Origin: SAR86 cluster bacterium
GTDB lineage: Bacteria; Pseudomonadota; Gammaproteobacteria; Magnimaribacterales; D2472
Direction: 5' to 3'
Length of the DNA stretch: 11,215 bases
Assembly (NCBI GenBank): GCA_016779285.1
Contig: JADHNV010000032.1
Coordinates: 1 to 11,215, forward strand
Made by a program: the position numbers and the translations under genes. Below the pieces are notes generated by a model. It had not been told where the DNA came from. It saw only the letters and a list, made by a program, of their open reading frames with translations, and made no database searches. The number at the start of each line of letters is the position of its first letter. Position 1 is the stretch's first letter. Shown here one piece after another: positions 1-7,866 of this stretch.

Positions 1-1472
1 TATTCAGTGGATCAGAAGTTAGCTTAGATGAGGAATCAATTTCTAGATTCAAAGATGCATGGAGAGATTGCTTTCAAGGCTATGATGAAAGGCATTGTGA
101 GATCTTTCAATCTTTGATCTCGGGAAAATATCAAGAAGGATATGAGATATACAATCCACTTATTCAGATGGGCGCCTCTTGCCTGATAGATTATTTTTCA
201 GGTTTTAAACTCATAACATCAAACAAAATCGACCATATATTATCTGCGTATATTTCGTTTGTTGAGGAAAGATATCAGGAAGAATCAATTGACTCCTCAA
301 GACCTTTGTTAAAACCCAAAGACTATATTTTTAGTATCGAGGATCTTCAGCCATATTTGCAGTCAGCCAAATCACTAACTTTAGGAAAACCAATTCATAG
401 CATTGATTTCACCATAGAAAAAAATGAGCTACTTAAAATGCTTGTAAATAACCAAAACAATGGAGAGTTAAGATCTCTGTTAATCACTTCTTCTGAACAA
501 ACTAAATTAGATCATATATGCAGAGACTATAAAACTAAGATATCTTTAAAACCATTTAATCTTGAACAGGGAGTATTTAGCCTCATGCATCCTGCCGTTA
601 GATCATTTGCTAGCGAAGACGGCGAGTTTGTTCATTTAAATCTAGACGAAGTTGTTAGTTCAAAAATTTTCAATTCTAAAACTGCCTCGCCAATTCAGAA
701 CTCACTAATTGAAAATTTTGAAAACCCATTTATGGATAACGAACTAGTCATACATATTGATTACGGTGTGGGAATTTATAAGGGTTTGAAGCTCTTAAAG
801 ACAAATTCAACTGAAGAAGAATATATACAAATTGAATACCTAGATAATGAGATTCTATATGTCCCAATCAGACAAGCATATTTAGTTTCCAAATTCCAAG
901 TATCTCAATCAAATGTTGCTCGCCTTGATTCCTTGTCCTCAACAAAATGGAGATTAAAAAAAGAAAAAGCAAGAATTAAAGCTCATGACCATGCAGCAGA
1001 TTTGCTTGACATAGAATCTAGACGCTCTATAGCAAGTTCATATCAGTTAGTTTGCGATGCACATTCCTATGCCGAATTTGATAAGGATTTTCCATATGTT
1101 TTAACACCAGACCAAGCGAATTGCATAAAGGATGTTTTAAAAGATATAGCTCTAATTAAACCCATGAACAGAGTGATATGCGGTGATGTTGGTTTCGGGA
1201 AGACAGAGATAGCAATGCGAGGAGCATTTGTGGCAGTTCACGCAAAGAAGCAGGTTATGGTTCTTGCTCCAAGCACTGTTCTCGCAAAACAACATCTAGA
1301 AAGCTTCACAAAAAGATTTGTTAACTTTCCTGTAAATGTTGAGCTTCTAACAAGGCACACATCTCAAAAAAATAAGATCAAAATCTATGATGATTTTAAG
1401 AAAGAGAAAATTGATATTTTAATTGGTACACATGCCCTACTGAACAATGAAATATGTTTAGACAATTTGTGA
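1..1472 (+). pseudogene. mfd: Transcription-repair coupling factor Mfd, first part (5' end outside window, ends at in-frame TGA)
   Basis: Mfd is a cytoplasmic DNA translocase that removes stalled RNA polymerase at lesions and recruits UvrA. The reading frame is open from base 3, so the gene starts upstream of the window; by comparison with E. coli Mfd (1148 residues, from memory) about 210-220 residues are missing. Visible in order: the end of the UvrB-like region and D3 (to about 735); the RNA polymerase interaction domain (about 741-895, with HIDYGVGIYKG and EYIQIEYLDNEILYVP); a charged linker helix (about 945-1020); then the motor with TPDQ (about 1101-1112), Walker A GDVGFGKT (1182-1205), motif Ia APSTVLAKQH and IGTHALL (1422-1442). 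Translation stops at TGA 1470-1472, where homologues have Gly in DLGLLxVDEEHRFG. The frame and family similarity resume directly afterwards. The product as written would lack motifs II-VI and could not hydrolyse ATP. One G-to-T change (GGA to TGA) explains it, either a real nonsense mutation or a sequence error. Confidence 0.93.
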
Positions 1473-2711
1473 TTATTGGTGATCGATGAAGAACATCGCT
1501 TTGGGATAAAACAAAAAGAAATAATAAAATCAAGGCAATCAACAACACATATTTTATATATGTCTGCCACTCCCATACCTAGAACTTTAAATCTTGTATA
1601 TTCAGGTCTCAAGGATTTTTCATATTTATACACCCCACCCTCGGAAAGACTGAGCGTTAAAACTTTTTTAAATACACAGAATCAGCAAATTATTAAAAAT
1701 GCTATTGATAGAGAATTAGCTCGTGGTGGTCAGGTTTTTTTAGTCCAAAATGACATCTCTAAGATGGAAGGCTTGAAAGATCAAATAATAACTTTAGCAC
1801 CCCAAGCAGCTATTGCCATTGCTCACGGTCAATTATCAAAAAAAAATATCACCAACACCATGAATGGCTTTAATTCAAATTCAATCGATATTCTTATTTG
1901 CACAACAATTGTAGAAATGGGTTTAGACATACCCAATGCAAACACAATGATTGTTATTGATGCACATAATTTTGGTTTGTCTCAATTGCATCAATTGAGA
2001 GGCAGGGTTGGAAGATCTTTGCGTCAAGCATATTGCTATTTATTGATTCCAACTCCAGACCTAAAAAAAACTGCTAAAGCCAAGCTTGATTCATTGGTAA
2101 AGTATTCTGATCTTGGATCAGGCTACTTTATTGCTCAAGAAGATCTGGAGATTAGAGGTGCAGGAGATTTCCTTGGCCAAAAACAAAGTGGTCACATTGA
2201 AGCCATAGGTTTAAGCATGTATCTTTCAATGCTAAAAGATGCGGTAAATAATCTAAAAGGTTTTGAAACTGAAATGGTTTTAGATACTGAAATTAACTTT
2301 AATGATCGGGCATTAATTCCAGACTCTTACCTACCGGTTGCAAATGAAAGATTAAAAATCTATCGATCCCTAAACGACGCCAAAAATAATACTGAAATTG
2401 ATGAGATATTAGAAGGTCTTAAAGATCGGTGTGGTAAACCCAATGATGATTTGTTGAATCTAATCGAAAGCTCAAAACTAAGAATACTTGCCAATAAAAT
2501 AGGCGTTAAAAAAATCTACTCGAACGTTGAAAATGCAATGATTACTTTTAACAATAATCTAAATGATGCAACCTACAAAAAATTAATTAAGTTGATCCAA
2601 GCTGGGTCAGCTAAGATAAAGCTTGTAAATGAGAACAAAATGACGCTGGATGTTTCAAAAAGTGAAAACAAAAGAAATGCCGTTAAAGGATTACTGAATG
2701 AACTCCTTTAA
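1473..2711 (+). pseudogene. mfd: Transcription-repair coupling factor Mfd, second part (after in-frame TGA)
   Basis: This is the same frame as the upstream part, with no insertion or deletion between them. It holds the rest of the translocase motor: Walker B/motif II DEEH (1485-1496) followed by RFG, motif III SATPIPRTLN (from 1563), the RecG/Mfd-type second RecA lobe with TTIVEMGLDIP (from about 1899), motif VI QLRGRVGRS (1992-2018), and the TRG-like segment RGAGDFLG (2154-2177). The C-terminal D7 domain (about 2300-2711), which in E. coli masks the UvrA-binding surface, is complete and ends with TAA. All motifs are intact and codon use matches the neighbours, so decay, if real, is recent. 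A TTG at 1476 could in principle restart translation, but I see no convincing ribosome binding site and the fragment would lack the Walker A. I therefore do not consider it an independent gene. If the TGA is a sequencing error, both parts form one normal mfd. Confidence 0.92.
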
Positions 2712-3570
2712 TTTACATTTGATTTTCTTTATCTTCACCTTGAGTTCATTGACTCAAGCTGAAATTAATAAGGAATATATAATTGAGGTCATTATGTTTG
2801 AGCAGCTTGAAATAATAGGAGATGAAATACTTAAACCTCAAATTCTTGATATAAGAAATATTAATTCTGTAACTTTACTTGATAAACCTCAAATCAGAAT
2901 AAATGAAGAAAAAATTTCACAATCTTTCAATCAGGCAGGAACTAATCTTATATTAGACCAAGCTTTTAAAGAAAAAATAATTGATACACAAAACGAAACG
3001 CTAGATGAAAAAAAACCATTAAAAAAAATAAATGAAAAGATATGGTTTGAAAAACAAGTAAATCTCAATCAGCTAGATAATATTTACCGAAGGCTTGACC
3101 GAAGGCAAGAATATAAAATACTTCACAAGCAATCATGGCGTCAACCAGCCCTAGAAAAAGAGTCCGCTCCTTTTGTGCATGAAATATTTGAGAACAATGG
3201 TTTCCTAATAAAACTATACAAGAGTAGATATCTTCACCTTGAGGTAATGGCTTATATTGACGGCGATTTAAAATCTGCACTTAACGAAGATCTGATAAAA
3301 GAAATAAAGTTTGAAGCTCTTCAGAGCTCTATTCCTAAAGATATAACAAATCATTCTATTGAAATAGACAAGGAACTAATAAACTTGCCTCAAATTTTTA
3401 TACCAAATTTTGAAATGTTAAAGAATTCATCAACATCATCGCAGATAATTGAGGTTGGTGAAGTAAAGTATTTATTAAGTGAGCAGAGGAGAATTTTTAA
3501 AAATGAATCTCATTATTTTGATCATCCAAAGATTGGGGTCATCATTTCAGTTTATGATTCTTCCTTGTAA
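2698..3570 (+). CDS. csiV: CsiV-family periplasmic peptidoglycan-binding protein
   Basis: 290 residues. Residues 1-21 look like a Sec signal peptide (hydrophobic LIFFIFTLSSL, cleavage probably after TQA), although the n-region has no Lys or Arg. The mature part begins with EYIIEVIMFEQ (26-36), matching the family's opening strand. It carries W147RQP, RYLHLEVMAY (177-186) and the strongly typical ending RRIFKNESHYFDHP (264-277) then IGVIISVY. The middle (about 60-130) is Lys/Glu-rich and poorly conserved. In Vibrio cholerae CsiV acts in the periplasm with LpoA to stimulate the peptidoglycan synthase PBP1A; the same role here is inference from family and location. AAAGGA at 2685-2690, seven bases before ATG, supports the start. 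The gene overlaps the end of mfd by 14 bases, so the two are probably cotranscribed, and mfd-csiV adjacency is familiar in gammaproteobacteria. Its end overlaps nfuA, on the other strand, by 19 bases. Confidence 0.85.
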   Translation: MNSFNLHLIFFIFTLSSLTQAEINKEYIIEVIMFEQLEIIGDEILKPQILDIRNINSVTLLDKPQIRINEEKISQSFNQAGTNLILDQAFKEKIIDTQNETLDEKKPLKKINEKIWFEKQVNLNQLDNIYRRLDRRQEYKILHKQSWRQPALEKESAPFVHEIFENNGFLIKLYKSRYLHLEVMAYIDGDLKSALNEDLIKEIKFEALQSSIPKDITNHSIEIDKELINLPQIFIPNFEMLKNSSTSSQIIEVGEVKYLLSEQRRIFKNESHYFDHPKIGVIISVYDSSL

Positions 3571-4154
3571 AAAGCATTTTCATCTAGACTATGATCAGTC
3601 ATATCTCTGACGCCTGCCAACTCAGGTAGAGTTTCTAGAAGAGTTTTTTCTATACCATCTTTTAAGGTTACATCGACCATTCCACATCCCTGACACCCTC
3701 CACCAAATTGAAGGACTGCAAACATATCATCAGTGATTTCCATCAAGCTGACAACACCTCCATGAGATTCAAGCATAGGATTAATTTCATTGTAAATAAC
3801 ATAATTCACCCTATCCTCTAATGGGCTGTCAGGAGAAATATTTGGCAATCTTGCATTGGGTGCTTTAATAGTTAACTGGCCACCAAAATTATCAATATCA
3901 TAGTTGACCTCAGCATCTAAAAGGAATGGAATGCTTCTCTCTTCAACATAAACTGATAGTTTTGGTAGTGAAATGAGAGTATCGGTTGGAACAACTTCAT
4001 CAGGCTTGCAATAAGCCAAACAAGTCTCGGCATTTGGGGTTCCCGGATCAGAAATAAAAACTCTTACTGCTGTACCTGGCTCATCTTTCTCAGCTATGAG
4101 TTTAGATAGATAATCTTCAGCAGTATTGGTTATTGTGATAATCTTGCTAGTCAT
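3552..4154 (-). CDS. nfuA: Fe/S biogenesis protein NfuA
   Basis: 200 residues, close to E. coli NfuA (191). NfuA is a cytoplasmic carrier that receives [4Fe-4S] clusters from the assembly machinery and delivers them to apoproteins, especially under oxidative stress or iron shortage. Residues 1-100 form the degenerate A-type domain (RVFISDPGTPNAETCLAYC, LTIKAPNARLP). Residues from about 112 form the Nfu domain with INPMLESHGGVVSLMEI and FGGGCQGCGMVDVTLKDGIEK; the CxxC ligands are C154 and C157. The C-terminus keeps PELAGVRDMTDH. The start has no alternative Met downstream, and residues 5-12 already align with the E. coli N-terminus. I see no Shine-Dalgarno before it. The start codon lies three bases from the divergent DUF2970-like gene, so its promoter must lie inside that gene. 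The downstream ETF-QO in this window is a [4Fe-4S] protein, hence a possible client (inference). Confidence 0.97.
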   Translation of the reverse strand: MTSKIITITNTAEDYLSKLIAEKDEPGTAVRVFISDPGTPNAETCLAYCKPDEVVPTDTLISLPKLSVYVEERSIPFLLDAEVNYDIDNFGGQLTIKAPNARLPNISPDSPLEDRVNYVIYNEINPMLESHGGVVSLMEITDDMFAVLQFGGGCQGCGMVDVTLKDGIEKTLLETLPELAGVRDMTDHSLDENAFYKEES

Positions 4155-4157
4155 AAT

Positions 4158-4319
4158 ATGTGGTTCAAAAGAATATTATCTTCGTTAATGGGTGTTCGCA
4201 ATTCAAAGGACTTAGAAAATGATCTAGGCAACATAACTATTGCTAAGTTTATTATCCTTTTTTTGACCCTAAATATAGTCTTTATAGGTCTTATTATACT
4301 CGCAATTAATTTGATATGA
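4158..4319 (+). CDS. Small single-helix membrane protein, DUF2970-like (53 aa)
   Basis: A short open frame with ATG at 4158 and TGA at 4317-4319. The product starts MWFKRILSSLMGVRNSKD, followed by ENDLGN and a hydrophobic stretch (residues about 30-52, FIILFLTLNIVFIGLIILAI) that is almost certainly one transmembrane helix. The layout of a short amphipathic N-terminus containing L-x-G-V-R/Q, an acidic D/N-D-x-x turn and one C-terminal helix ending near the last residue resembles the small DUF2970 proteins of gammaproteobacteria; the match is from memory and imperfect. Function is unknown. Its stop overlaps the trmA start as ATGA, which suggests translational coupling and is the best evidence that it is expressed. 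Only three bases separate its ATG from that of nfuA on the other strand, and there is no visible Shine-Dalgarno. An internal ATG at 4188 would cut off the conserved N-terminus. Confidence 0.72.
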   Translation: MWFKRILSSLMGVRNSKDLENDLGNITIAKFIILFLTLNIVFIGLIILAINLI

Positions 4320-5323
4320 ATAAATTGTCTAAATTCTGCAATGAACTTAGCAACCATACACACATCAAACCCCAAATTTTTTTATCACCAGCCACAGGGT
4401 ATAGGGCTAGGGCTGAATTTGGTTTCAACAAAAACTACTACACGATGATTGAAGATGGGCAAAAAATATTTATGGATGCCTCTTGCATACCACATGCCAG
4501 TATTCAAAAAATAATGCTTGAACTTCTGTCTAAAATTAACGATTCAGAGTTAATGTATAAAAAATTATTTCAAGTAAATTTTAGAACCTCTGGAATTAAA
4601 ATTTTAGTTACGCTGATTTATCACAAATCGTTAGAAGATGACTGGATTCAACTAGCAAGGGATATTCAGAATAATTTTAAAAATATTTCAATTATTGGAA
4701 GAAGCAAAAAACAAAAAGTGCTGATCGGCGATGAAAATCTAACCACTATCTGCAGTTACGAAAATTCTAGTTTTAAAATCTTGCAAAATGATTTGGTATT
4801 TTTTCAACCAAACCATTATCTATATTCTTCCATGATCAGTTTCATTACAAAACAGCTAATAAATCAAAAAGATTTATTGGAGCTTTATTGTGGTTGCGGT
4901 AGCTTTACCCTTCCCTTGGCATCAAAGTTTAAAAAAGTTTTTGCTACAGAAAATAACCGACATGCGATTAGGCTGCTAAAGGAATCTATAAAACTAAATG
5001 ATCTATCGAATATTGAAACTGCAAGGCTTTCTGATGACGAAACATCATCTGCCCTGGCAAATGAACGACCCTTCAGGAGATTGAAAAACATTGACATGCA
5101 ATCATATGAATTCAGTCATATTTTGGTTGACCCACCCCGAGCTGGTTTAAGTAATGAAACAATCAAGCTATCAATGCAATTTGAAAACATGATTTATATT
5201 TCATGCAATCCAGAAACCTTTTTAAGGGACATAGTTAAACTGGGTAGAAAAATTGAATCAATCGGTGTTTTTGATCAGTTTGCAAATACAAAACACTTAG
5301 AAGTCATTGCGTCACTCAAATAA
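4316..5323 (+). CDS. trmA: tRNA (uracil-5-)-methyltransferase TrmA
   Basis: 335 residues. TrmA makes m5U54 in the T loop of tRNAs using S-adenosylmethionine, in the cytoplasm. The N-terminal RNA-binding part has SPATGYRARAEFGF (24-37). The C-terminal methyltransferase domain has FFQPN (Q164, expected to contact the target base), the SAM-binding LLELYCGCGSF (187-197), VDPPRAGL (271-278) and the nucleophile motif YISCNPET with C297. A C-terminal Glu (E329, in HLEVIASL) matches the E. coli general base. It is about 30 residues shorter than E. coli TrmA, almost all at the N-terminus; an in-frame TAA at 4307-4309 just before ATG rules out a longer protein. There is no cysteine cluster or TRAM domain, which argues against RlmD/RlmC. 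The start overlaps the stop of the small membrane protein gene (ATGA), so translation is probably coupled. LFQVNFRTSG and YHKSLEDDW are typical of TrmA. Confidence 0.97.
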   Translation: MNKLSKFCNELSNHTHIKPQIFLSPATGYRARAEFGFNKNYYTMIEDGQKIFMDASCIPHASIQKIMLELLSKINDSELMYKKLFQVNFRTSGIKILVTLIYHKSLEDDWIQLARDIQNNFKNISIIGRSKKQKVLIGDENLTTICSYENSSFKILQNDLVFFQPNHYLYSSMISFITKQLINQKDLLELYCGCGSFTLPLASKFKKVFATENNRHAIRLLKESIKLNDLSNIETARLSDDETSSALANERPFRRLKNIDMQSYEFSHILVDPPRAGLSNETIKLSMQFENMIYISCNPETFLRDIVKLGRKIESIGVFDQFANTKHLEVIASLK

Positions 5324-5332
5324 TAAATGTGG

Positions 5333-5361
5333 AATCAGCGATCGGTAGACTTCGACTGATT
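5333..5361. terminator. Possible hairpin between trmA and the convergent small gene
   Basis: AATCAGCGA (5333-5341) can pair with TCG-A-CTGATT (5352-5361): nine base pairs with one bulged A and a ten-base loop. It lies ten bases past the trmA stop and covers the last codons of the convergent small gene. There is no good T-run on either side (the minus-strand side is followed by CCACATTTATTATTT), so it would be a weak or bidirectional terminator at best, or chance. Confidence 0.3.
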
Positions 5362-5517
5362 GATAGTTAAGCCCGTTATTTGCCTTCCCTTTTGTTCATC
5401 TTGCTTAAGTTTTGCTTCGGCAAGCATCCAGTCAACTATTTTATCCTCTTGATCTTTGGTGGTGGCTTGCAACAGTTTTTTGTGAAGAAAGTCCATTGTC
5501 TTTGTGTAACTGGTCAT
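5335..5517 (-). CDS. Small protein of unknown function (60 aa)
   Basis: I do not recognise this gene. From ATG at 5515-5517 it gives 60 residues starting MTSYTKTMDFLHKKLL and ending STDR, stop TGA. An upstream in-frame ATG at 5533-5535 would add MVYYLI, but the shorter start fits better because it avoids a hydrophobic leader. The protein is hydrophilic and charged. Residues about 5-45 (KTMDFLHKKLLQATT, DKIVDWMLAEAKLKQDEQK) look like two amphipathic helices, and the tail is polar. No signal peptide, membrane helix or metal-binding motif is seen. It fills most of the otherwise empty gap between trmA (convergent, 11 bases away) and the dehydrogenase operon (divergent). Its codons look normal for the neighbourhood and no gene lies opposite it. 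Those facts are its main support; it could still be a chance frame. Confidence 0.5.
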   Translation of the reverse strand: MTSYTKTMDFLHKKLLQATTKDQEDKIVDWMLAEAKLKQDEQKGRQITGLTINQSKSTDR

Positions 5518-5577
5518 AATTAAATAATACACCAAGATATTGCCTTGAGAAATGAAGATGCGATACTAAGATTTAAT

Positions 5578-6759
5578 ATGTTAATAGAATTAAATCCAAA
5601 ACAGTTAAAACTCAGAGATGAATTGCAGGAGTACTTTGAGGGTCTATTTACACCTGAGCTTAAAGCGGAATTAAATCTTCCTGAATACTTTGAGGGAGGT
5701 GGACCTGAATTTAAAAAGGCTATGAGAACCATGGGCTCTGATGGTTGGATAGGATTAAGTTGGAAAAAAGAATTAGGTGGTAAAGAACTCAGTCCAATTG
5801 AGCAATATATCTTTGTAGAAACCATCATGAGAACTGGGTTCCCCTTCCCTTTTCTAACAACAGAATCTGTTGGTCCAATGATTGCAGAACATGGATCTGA
5901 ATGGGCAAAGGAAGAAATTGCAACCAAGATTCTTAAAGGCGAAATTATTTTTGGCATTGGGTACTCAGAACCAAATTCAGGTACTGACTTAGCATCACTG
6001 CAAACAAAGGCTATAAAAGACAATGATGGATTTCTTATAAATGGTCAAAAAATGTGGACTAGTTTAGCTAATTTTTCTGACTACATTTGGTTAGCAACAA
6101 GAACCGACTTTGAGGTAAAAAATCATAAAGGGATTTCAATGTTCATTGTTCCAACCAATGATCCTGGATTTTCTATGTCGGCAATAAATACTCTTGGTGA
6201 CGTTAGAACCAACGCTACATTTTATGACAATATTCATGTCCCAGATTCACATTTAGTTGGGAAGCTCAATCAGGGTTGGTCATTGATTACAAGCCAACTA
6301 AACTTAGAGCGTCTGGCACTTGTTAATCATGGGCCAGTAGAAGAACTTTATAAAGATGTCCTAAAGACTGCTCAAGCAACAAAAATTAACAATGATCAAT
6401 ATTTGAGCGACCTATCATGGGTCAAACATAACTTTGCGCAAATTCATTCAGGCATTGAAGCTCTAAAACTTATCTGCTGGAAACAAACATGGATAATGGA
6501 ATCAGGGCAATTAAACATGGCTGAGGCATCTGTTGCCAAAGTCTATGGATCTGAATTTTTCATTGAAGCCTATAGACTTATGATGGAAATAATAGGAGAG
6601 CTCAGTATTCTAAAAAATAACTCTGAATTTAGAATATTAAATGCTCGATTAGAGCGAATGTATAGAACCGCTTCAATTTTAACATTTGGAGGTGGAACCA
6701 ATGAGGTTCAACGGGATATTATCGCTATGGCTGGATTATTAATGCCAAGGACACGCTGA
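5578..6759 (+). CDS. Acyl-CoA dehydrogenase, catalytic subunit of a heteromeric pair
   Basis: 393 residues from ATG 5578; MLIELNPKQLKLRDEL fits the usual family N-terminus. A TTG at 5545 would add 11 residues and is less likely. The enzyme introduces a trans-2,3 double bond into an acyl-CoA, passing electrons through FAD to ETF. The signature GYSEPNSGTDLAS lies near residues 128-140, followed by GQKMWTS, and the C-terminal part has FGGGTNEVQRD. The usual catalytic Glu of medium-chain enzymes (YEGT) is Gly here (G372), but NLERL carries Glu (E244) at the position used by isovaleryl-CoA and long-chain dehydrogenases. This arrangement, and the partner gene one base away, match the alpha2beta2 steroid side-chain dehydrogenases (FadE26/FadE27, ChsE4/ChsE5 type; Scd1AB in cholate degraders). 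A bulky or branched acyl-CoA substrate is therefore plausible, but the substrate cannot be read from sequence. Confidence 0.94.
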   Translation: MLIELNPKQLKLRDELQEYFEGLFTPELKAELNLPEYFEGGGPEFKKAMRTMGSDGWIGLSWKKELGGKELSPIEQYIFVETIMRTGFPFPFLTTESVGPMIAEHGSEWAKEEIATKILKGEIIFGIGYSEPNSGTDLASLQTKAIKDNDGFLINGQKMWTSLANFSDYIWLATRTDFEVKNHKGISMFIVPTNDPGFSMSAINTLGDVRTNATFYDNIHVPDSHLVGKLNQGWSLITSQLNLERLALVNHGPVEELYKDVLKTAQATKINNDQYLSDLSWVKHNFAQIHSGIEALKLICWKQTWIMESGQLNMAEASVAKVYGSEFFIEAYRLMMEIIGELSILKNNSEFRILNARLERMYRTASILTFGGGTNEVQRDIIAMAGLLMPRTR

Positions 6760-7865
6760 TGGATTTTTCTGAACAACCTCATCAAACAGAAATCAGAGAT
6801 TCTCTAAATAAAATACTAAGTGAGCATTGTTCCCAAGAATGTTTAAAAAAATATGATTCTGGCTTCAAACACGATGAAGATTTATTCTCTTTATTGTCTG
6901 GTAATGGTTATCTAGGATTAGGTATAAATGAAAAATACGGAGGAAGTGGAGAGGATCTCTATGATCTAGGCATATTATTTGAGCGACTCGGATATCATGC
7001 CGCACCATTAAGTTTAAGTGGTTGCTTGGTAGATGTGGCTCAAACAATCCAGAAATTTAATAGCGACTCATCTTGCAACAAAATACTTGGCTCAATTATT
7101 GCAGGTGAAATCTATACCTCAGCAATATTAGAGCCATCTAATCAAGATCCAGAAAATCCAGCAACCTCTGCTTTGATAGAGGGCAATGAATTAATTATTT
7201 CAGGCACAAAGTATCTATCTGAACTGGCATCAATTGCTAAAAATATTTTAGTTTCAGTTAATTCAGATGAGGGAGTTTTATTGGTTCTTGTAAAATCAGA
7301 TCAAGTTAAATTAACAGAGCTATCTAGCACTGCCAACTCCCCTCTTTTCAAAGTAGATTTAGAGTCAGTGAGGGTAGATAGAAAATCTATTATCCACGAG
7401 AAAGGTAAAGGTCTAGAAGCTTTAAGATATCTCCTTCAAATTAACATGGTAATGAGAAGCTATTTTGCATTAGGCGTGAATGAGAAAATGACCTCATTAA
7501 TTGCAAGCTATACCTCAGAGAGAGAGCAATTTGGAAGAGTTATCGGAACATTTCAAGCGGTTTCTCATAGAGCTGCAAATTGCTTTATCGACCTTGAATG
7601 CCACCGACTGGTTAATCAACAAGCATCGATAAAATTAAATACCAGTCTTGATTGTGAAAATGATGCTTTGGTATCTAAGATTTGGGCTGCTAATACATCT
7701 CACAGAACCAGCTACTCAGCTCAACATCTTCATGGAGGAATGGGAGTAGATAAAGATTATGTTCTATGGAGATATTGTTTGCTGGCTAAAGAATGCGAAC
7801 TTATTAATGGCTCGGCCAGTCAAAATATTGACAGGCTTGGCATAAATATAACTACAAATCAATAA
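6759..7865 (+). CDS. Acyl-CoA dehydrogenase-like protein, probable non-catalytic partner subunit
   Basis: 368 residues. The fold is that of an acyl-CoA dehydrogenase: YLGLGINEKYGGSGEDL near residue 50, REQFGRVIGTFQAVSHRAAN (about 251-270) and HLHGGMGVDKDYVLWRY near 325. Both known catalytic Glu positions are lost: the isovaleryl-type site is Met (M232, before R233) and the medium-chain-type site is Asn (N350, in INGS). The SEPxxGSD signature is also degraded to LEPSNQDPENPA. This is the pattern of the second subunit in FadE26/27-like heterotetramers, which supplies part of the FAD and substrate site without the base. ATG shares one base with the TGA of the upstream gene, with AAGGA (6747-6751) seven bases before it, so stoichiometric cotranslation is likely. 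It ends one base from the convergent etfA. A homotetramer with unusual chemistry is the less likely alternative. Confidence 0.92.
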   Translation: MDFSEQPHQTEIRDSLNKILSEHCSQECLKKYDSGFKHDEDLFSLLSGNGYLGLGINEKYGGSGEDLYDLGILFERLGYHAAPLSLSGCLVDVAQTIQKFNSDSSCNKILGSIIAGEIYTSAILEPSNQDPENPATSALIEGNELIISGTKYLSELASIAKNILVSVNSDEGVLLVLVKSDQVKLTELSSTANSPLFKVDLESVRVDRKSIIHEKGKGLEALRYLLQINMVMRSYFALGVNEKMTSLIASYTSEREQFGRVIGTFQAVSHRAANCFIDLECHRLVNQQASIKLNTSLDCENDALVSKIWAANTSHRTSYSAQHLHGGMGVDKDYVLWRYCLLAKECELINGSASQNIDRLGINITTNQ

Positions 7866-7866
7866 C

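Noticed and set aside
1470..1472. TGA in mfd read as glycine or selenocysteine (recoding)
   Set aside because: TGA ends several intact genes in this same window (dehydrogenase, etfB, the small genes). No selenocysteine insertion element was recognised, and the family has Gly there, so point mutation or error is simpler.
4263..4300. TTGACC and TATACT as a trmA promoter
   Set aside because: The spacing is 26 bases, far from the 16-18 expected; the sequence lies in the coding region of the small membrane protein.
4151..4375. 74-residue minus-strand frame upstream of nfuA
   Set aside because: It is the complement of the DUF2970-like gene and the trmA start, both better supported; it resembles no known family.
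5540..5567. TTGCCT and GATACT as the dehydrogenase promoter
   Set aside because: Only four of six bases match in each hexamer, and it would give a leader of about four bases; too weak to list in AT-rich DNA.
5520..6023. 167-residue open frame antisense to the first dehydrogenase
   Set aside because: It lies opposite strongly conserved dehydrogenase sequence, has a low-complexity Ser/Pro composition typical of shadow frames, and resembles no family I know.
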